Assembly (NCBI GenBank): GCA_900299025.1
Contig: OMIE01000033.1
Location: 1-63,311, forward strand
Length of the DNA: 63,311 nucleotides
Direction: 5' to 3'
From: Burkholderiaceae bacterium
GTDB taxonomy: Bacteria > Pseudomonadota > Gammaproteobacteria > Burkholderiales > Burkholderiaceae_E
Below, in pieces: positions 59,522 through 63,311 of this stretch. Each line of letters opens with the position of its first letter. The first letter of the stretch is position 1. Below the pieces are notes generated by a model. The model was not told the origin of the DNA, did not search any database, and saw only the letters and a list, made by a program, of their open reading frames with translations. The translations under genes were made by a program, and so were the position numbers.

Positions 59522-61348
59522 ATGAATCCATCCAGGCTTGCCGGTGAGACCTTAGGTCAAAAATTTTGGAACGCTGTTGGACAGCGCTCGAATCAGGTCG
59601 CCTTGAGGCAAAAGCTCTTTGGCGTTTGGGATGAGATCACATGGAGCGACTACGGTGCTCATGCCAGGCGAATCGGCATGGGGCTTGCTGCGCTGGGTTT
59701 AGAGCCAGGTACATGTGTTTCGATTCTTGCCAACACAAGGCGAGAGTGGGCCTATTGCGACTTCGGCGCCTTACTGGTTGGCCTTGTCGTATCGGGGGTT
59801 TACCCAACGGATTCTTCAGAGCAACTCGAGTTTTTATGTGCTGACTCGCGTACCGAGGTTTTGATTGTTGAAGATGATGAGCAACTCGATAAAGCCCTCC
59901 AGGTTCGTGAACGATTGTCTGCATTAAAGAAGATCATCGTGATGGATATGGAAGGGTTGCGCGATTTGAGCGATCCGCAAATTATGTCGTTACAAGATCT
60001 TGAAGCGCTTGGGCAGTTGCATGATGAGCGGTATCCAGCGCTTTTCGAGACTCGCTTGCATGCCCGTTGCGCTGATGATGTGGCAATTCTTGTCTACACC
60101 TCGGGCACCACGGGTAAACCTAAGGGTGCGATGCTGAGTCATCGGAACCTGAGAGCAGTGATGGAAAACTTTCCTCACCAACTGGCGCAAGGTCCGGGCG
60201 ACGATAAAATGTCATTCCTGCCCCTGTGCCACATCGCCGAGCGCATGTTCGGCTCGATGCTCTCGCTTGAGCGTGGCTCAAGAATGAATTTCGTTGAAAA
60301 TCCCGATACAGTTCCGGAGAATGTTCGAGAAATTTCTCCAACAATCATGTTGGGCGTGCCTCGTGTTTGGGAGAAGTTCTACTCAGCGATCAATTTGCGG
60401 ATGAAGGAGTCGACGCCCATCCAACAAGCTGCCTATCGTTTCGCGTTGTCTGTTGGCGAGCGGCATGCAGCCTACGCGATGCAAGCGCAGCAAGCGCCTT
60501 TGGCATTACGGATGCTCAACGCGATACTGCGCTATGTCGTCTTGGGCAATGTGCGCAGGGCTATTGGACTCGATCGCGTGCGATGGGCCGCGACTGGGGC
60601 CGCACCGATTTCGCCTGACCTGATCCGATGGTATTGGGCGCTTGGTGTGCCGCTCTTTGAGGTCTGGGGCATGACCGAGACAACGGGAGGGGGTGCGATT
60701 AATCTGCCGGGTGCTTTGAAACTTGGATCGATTGGAAAGCCGCAGGCGGGCATCAATGAGATCAAAATATCAGAACAAGGTGAGATTCTTACGCGTGGCG
60801 CTAATGTCTTTGTGGGCTACTTGAATCTGCCCGAGAAGACTGCCGAGGCGATTGACGCTGAGGGTTGGCTTCACACAGGCGATGTCGGTGAAATCGATGC
60901 TGAGGGCTTTGTGCGAATTACCGATCGGATGAAGGACATCATCATCACAGCGGGTGGCAAAAATATTACCCCTAGTGAAATTGAAAACGAGTTGAAGTTT
61001 TCGCCCTACATCACCGATGCGGTCGTTGTTGGGGATCGAAAGCCGTATTTGTCGCTACTTGTGATGATTGATCATGAAAATGTTGAGCAATATGCCCAGG
61101 AGCGAAACATTCCCTTTTCCGACTTTGCAAGCCTGTGCCGAGCCGACGAAGTTCAGGCCTTGATTCAGGCTGAGGTCGATCGTGTCAATGCAAAATTTGC
61201 ACGGGTTGAACAAGTAAAAAAATTCCGCCTAATCGAGCAAAAACTTACGGCTGAAGATGAAGAGTTAACGCCGACGATGAAATTGAAGCGCAAGCTTGTT
61301 CACGAAAAGTATAAAGATTTGATCGGACAAATGTATGCTAGCGCTTAG
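59522..61348 (+). CDS. Long-chain acyl-CoA synthetase-like AMP-binding ligase
   Basis: The 608-residue ligase has YTSGTTGKPKGAMLSH (P-loop), VWGMTETTGGGAINLPG, GWLHTGDVGEID and DRMKDIIITAGGKNITPSEI (hinge), the pattern of FadD15-type long-chain ligases. It activates a carboxylic acid to acyl-CoA with ATP. Its place between the transporter ATPase genes and the binding protein suggests that it activates the imported acid. Confidence 0.92.
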   Translation: MNPSRLAGETLGQKFWNAVGQRSNQVALRQKLFGVWDEITWSDYGAHARRIGMGLAALGLEPGTCVSILANTRREWAYCDFGALLVGLVVSGVYPTDSSEQLEFLCADSRTEVLIVEDDEQLDKALQVRERLSALKKIIVMDMEGLRDLSDPQIMSLQDLEALGQLHDERYPALFETRLHARCADDVAILVYTSGTTGKPKGAMLSHRNLRAVMENFPHQLAQGPGDDKMSFLPLCHIAERMFGSMLSLERGSRMNFVENPDTVPENVREISPTIMLGVPRVWEKFYSAINLRMKESTPIQQAAYRFALSVGERHAAYAMQAQQAPLALRMLNAILRYVVLGNVRRAIGLDRVRWAATGAAPISPDLIRWYWALGVPLFEVWGMTETTGGGAINLPGALKLGSIGKPQAGINEIKISEQGEILTRGANVFVGYLNLPEKTAEAIDAEGWLHTGDVGEIDAEGFVRITDRMKDIIITAGGKNITPSEIENELKFSPYITDAVVVGDRKPYLSLLVMIDHENVEQYAQERNIPFSDFASLCRADEVQALIQAEVDRVNAKFARVEQVKKFRLIEQKLTAEDEELTPTMKLKRKLVHEKYKDLIGQMYASA

Positions 61349-61384
61349 CGCGCAATCTTTTCGCCTCAACTTAAGGAGACCATC

Positions 61385-62650
61385 ATGTCAAAAGACAAGC
61401 AACAAGATGATAAGCAACAAGCATCACTGGCTCTGATGCAATGGGCTAGCGCCCAAAGGGACCGTCGGGCCTTTCTTCAACTTAGCGCTGCAGGAGCCTC
61501 AATCGCATCGTTGAGCACAACCGCAGCATTTGCGCAGGCAGCTACCCAAGGCGTTACAAAAGATCAGATCGTTCTTGGTCATATCGGTGACTTATCGGGC
61601 CCGCTGGTTTCCTTATCAAAGCCTTCAGTCAACGGCATGCGCATGCGTGTGAAGGAGATCAATGATCAGGGCGGCATTAATGGCCGCAAGATCAAGCTCA
61701 ACGTTGAGGATTCGGGCTATGACCCGAAAAAGGGGGTTCTTGCTGCGCAGAAGTTGCTCAGCCAAGACAAGGTTTTTGCCATGATCGGCACCCTGGGTAC
61801 AGTGATTTCTCTACCCACGATTCAACTCTGCGTTCAACGTGGCGTACCTCATCTGTTTCCAATCACGGCTCATCACGGCAACTATGAACCTTTCCATAAG
61901 TTGAAGTTTGCATCCTTTCCTCCCTATCCTGAGACCACTGCAGCAGGCCTCAAAGAGATATTGCGTCAGAAGGGCGCCAAGCGCATCGGTATTCTTTATC
62001 AAGACGATGAATTTGGACTTGAGATTTTGCGCGGTACCGAAATGGCTCTCAAAGCCATGCCAGGCACCGAATTGGTTGAAAAGACTTCCTACAAGCGAGG
62101 TGCTACCGATTTTTCCTCGCAAATGCAAAAGCTTTTGGCTGCCAAAGTTGATTTTATTGTCTTGGGAACCATTATTCGCGAAACCATCGGTGCCATCGCC
62201 ACTGGGCGGAAGATGGGCTATGCAGGTGACTTCTTCGGATCGTCGGCGGCCTACATGCCAGCAGTTGCTAAGGCAGGTGGCAAAGTCGTCGAGGGCTTTT
62301 ATGCGATGTCCGAAGCGCCCACACCTTATCGTGACGATCCAAAAAATAACAAGCTATTAAATGACTGGATGGATCGTTATAAAGCAGAATACAAAGAGGA
62401 TGCTGATCTTTGGTCGGTTGTTGGCTGGGTCCTGATTGATATGTTTGCTAAGGCCGCCGAAAAGGCTGGGGCTGGCCTCAATACAGATAGTTTCATCAAG
62501 GCGCTCGAATCGAATCCCTATCCACGTACTTTCCTGGGCACGCCAGACTACGCCTGGGGCCCTGATAAGCGGCTTGGCAATACGCAAATGCGTATCGCGC
62601 AAATCCAAAATGGTCGCTGGGTCACGATCAGCGACTTTATCAAGGGCTGA
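61385..62650 (+). CDS. ABC transporter substrate-binding protein, HAAT type (Tat signal)
   Basis: The 421-residue periplasmic protein has a twin-arginine signal (DRRAFLQLSAAGASIASLS, cut near AFAQA) and a Peripla_BP_6 domain starting VLGHIGDLSGPLVSLSK. It is the receptor of the preceding livHMGF importer. AAGGAG precedes the ATG. It ends two bases before the convergent thioesterase. The ligand is unknown; the ligase and beta-oxidation neighbours point to a carboxylate. Confidence 0.92.
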   Translation: MSKDKQQDDKQQASLALMQWASAQRDRRAFLQLSAAGASIASLSTTAAFAQAATQGVTKDQIVLGHIGDLSGPLVSLSKPSVNGMRMRVKEINDQGGINGRKIKLNVEDSGYDPKKGVLAAQKLLSQDKVFAMIGTLGTVISLPTIQLCVQRGVPHLFPITAHHGNYEPFHKLKFASFPPYPETTAAGLKEILRQKGAKRIGILYQDDEFGLEILRGTEMALKAMPGTELVEKTSYKRGATDFSSQMQKLLAAKVDFIVLGTIIRETIGAIATGRKMGYAGDFFGSSAAYMPAVAKAGGKVVEGFYAMSEAPTPYRDDPKNNKLLNDWMDRYKAEYKEDADLWSVVGWVLIDMFAKAAEKAGAGLNTDSFIKALESNPYPRTFLGTPDYAWGPDKRLGNTQMRIAQIQNGRWVTISDFIKG

Positions 62651-62651
62651 C

Positions 62652-63122
62652 TTAGCTCACGATGTAGCTTGCTGCTCCTGTTGAGAGCAGCAAGCCCTCG
62701 TCGTTATGTAATTCCATTTGGGTGGACGCTATGCGCCCGCCGATTCGGGTTACTTTGGCACTTGCCACGAAATACTTACCGAGCCCTTGGCGCAGATAGT
62801 CAATCCGAAGGTCAATGGTTCCAACTTTTGAAAATCGAGCAATGACTTGCTGCGCGGTCTCACCGGGATGCTTGTCAGCAATGCCAACCATTACAGCGCA
62901 TCCACCGGTCGCATCAAGCGTGGCTGAGATCACGCCACCATGTAAACGGCCGTAGGCAAAGTGTCCGACTAGATCTGAGCGCATGTCGAAGCGAATTTGA
63001 GTTTGATCGGACCGCAGCTGCAGCACAGACAGCCCGAGCACCTGATTAAAAGTGATATGTTTTTCGAAAATTTCAATCAGTGCCTTTTCAAAGGCTTGTT
63101 GTTCCGAGGCGGAGCGACGCAT
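62652..63122 (-). CDS. PaaI-type thioesterase family protein
   Basis: The 156-residue hot-dog protein has GRLHGGVISATLDATGGCAV, the PaaI/YdiI signature. Such enzymes hydrolyse aryl- or medium-chain acyl-CoAs and release CoA from dead-end intermediates. It starts 11 bases after the end of a partial enoyl-CoA hydratase on the same strand and is probably co-transcribed with it. Confidence 0.88.
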   Translation of the reverse strand: MRRSASEQQAFEKALIEIFEKHITFNQVLGLSVLQLRSDQTQIRFDMRSDLVGHFAYGRLHGGVISATLDATGGCAVMVGIADKHPGETAQQVIARFSKVGTIDLRIDYLRQGLGKYFVASAKVTRIGGRIASTQMELHNDEGLLLSTGAASYIVS

Positions 63123-63133
63123 GGTTGCTGACC

Positions 63134-63311
63134 TTATCGACCCTTAAAGTTTGCAGGGCGTTTCTCAAGAAATGCCGCAATCCCCTCCCGACAATCCTCG
63201 GTGGTTGCTGCCTGCGCTTGAAGCTCCGCCTCTCGATCGAGCTGCTCGCTGAGGCTTGCCCCGTGGCTTTGATTCATGGCCTTCTTGATCAGGGCATAGG
63301 CCTGCGTGGGC
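63134..63311 (-). CDS. Enoyl-CoA hydratase/isomerase C-terminus (partial)
   Basis: The gene runs off the right end; only the last 58 residues are in the window, ending in TAA (plus 63134-63136). The end CREGIAAFLEKRPANFKGR and HGASLSEQLDREAELQ are typical of PaaG/PaaB-like 2-(1,2-epoxy)phenylacetyl-CoA isomerases or related hydratases. Together with the PaaI-type thioesterase this hints at an aromatic-acid or fatty-acid gene set continuing beyond the window. Confidence 0.75.
   Translation of the reverse strand, partial: PTQAYALIKKAMNQSHGASLSEQLDREAELQAQAATTEDCREGIAAFLEKRPANFKGR

Overview
The window reads as a chromosomal segment of a betaproteobacterium, most likely Burkholderiales. The inference rests on gene order and content: scpB-rluB-rimP-nusA-infB-rbfA-truB, a divergent metG/apbC pair followed by dcd, a DUF3460-like gene next to scpA, an aat-bpt-pyrD run, a phasin gene implying polyhydroxyalkanoate (PHA) granules, and many acyl-CoA enzymes. 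No phage, insertion sequence, integrase or CRISPR array was seen. Genus and species cannot be fixed from the sequence alone.

Layout. 1-7.4 kb: end of a CinA-like gene, a fused indolepyruvate ferredoxin oxidoreductase, a convergent phasin with a well-formed promoter, a class IV-like histone deacetylase homologue, a thioesterase and a nitroreductase. 7.4-13.4 kb: a PBP7-type endopeptidase, an IclR regulator divergent from lutA-lutB (no lutC), then a cobalt-type nitrile hydratase (alpha, beta, activator). 13.5-16.5 kb, minus strand: Nudix hydrolase-aat-bpt-pyrD. 16.6-28.2 kb: initiator tRNA and the information-processing cluster scpB-rluB-rimP-nusA-infB-rbfA-truB-typA; typA carries a frameshift. 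28.2-34.2 kb: a C45 acyltransferase, a LysR regulator, two divergent paralogous acyl-CoA dehydrogenases, an orphan PIN protein and yaaA. 34.2-40.2 kb, minus strand: metG-sulP-DUF3460-scpA-murB. 40.3-49.3 kb: apbC, dcd, an EamA transporter, leuA, rpsO-pnp, an enoyl-CoA hydratase and a quinone reductase-like enzyme. 49.3-63.3 kb: a lipid/carboxylate catabolism block. A thiolase, a FadB-like enzyme and a Nudix/metallo-beta-lactamase fusion lie on the minus strand, divergent from an acyl-CoA dehydrogenase, livHMGF, an acyl-CoA ligase and a substrate-binding protein; a PaaI-like thioesterase and a partial enoyl-CoA hydratase follow.

How the genes fit together. The right end looks like a complete route for importing, CoA-activating and beta-oxidising an organic acid. 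The phasin, HDAC-like protein and thioesterase on the left could connect acyl-CoA flux to PHA storage. The 16.6-28 kb cluster is core housekeeping.

Most unusual points: (1) a strictly alternating tract of 31 His-X dipeptides inside the 3-hydroxyacyl-CoA dehydrogenase part of the FadB-like enzyme; (2) a single-base deletion splitting typA; (3) two identical 9-bp TGCAATGCA motifs bracketing the phasin promoter; (4) a structured, terminator-ended segment with a TATAAT box before rimP; (5) a Nudix-MBL fusion with an interrupted Nudix box; (6) a possible unannotated 41-residue protein between the initiator tRNA and scpB.
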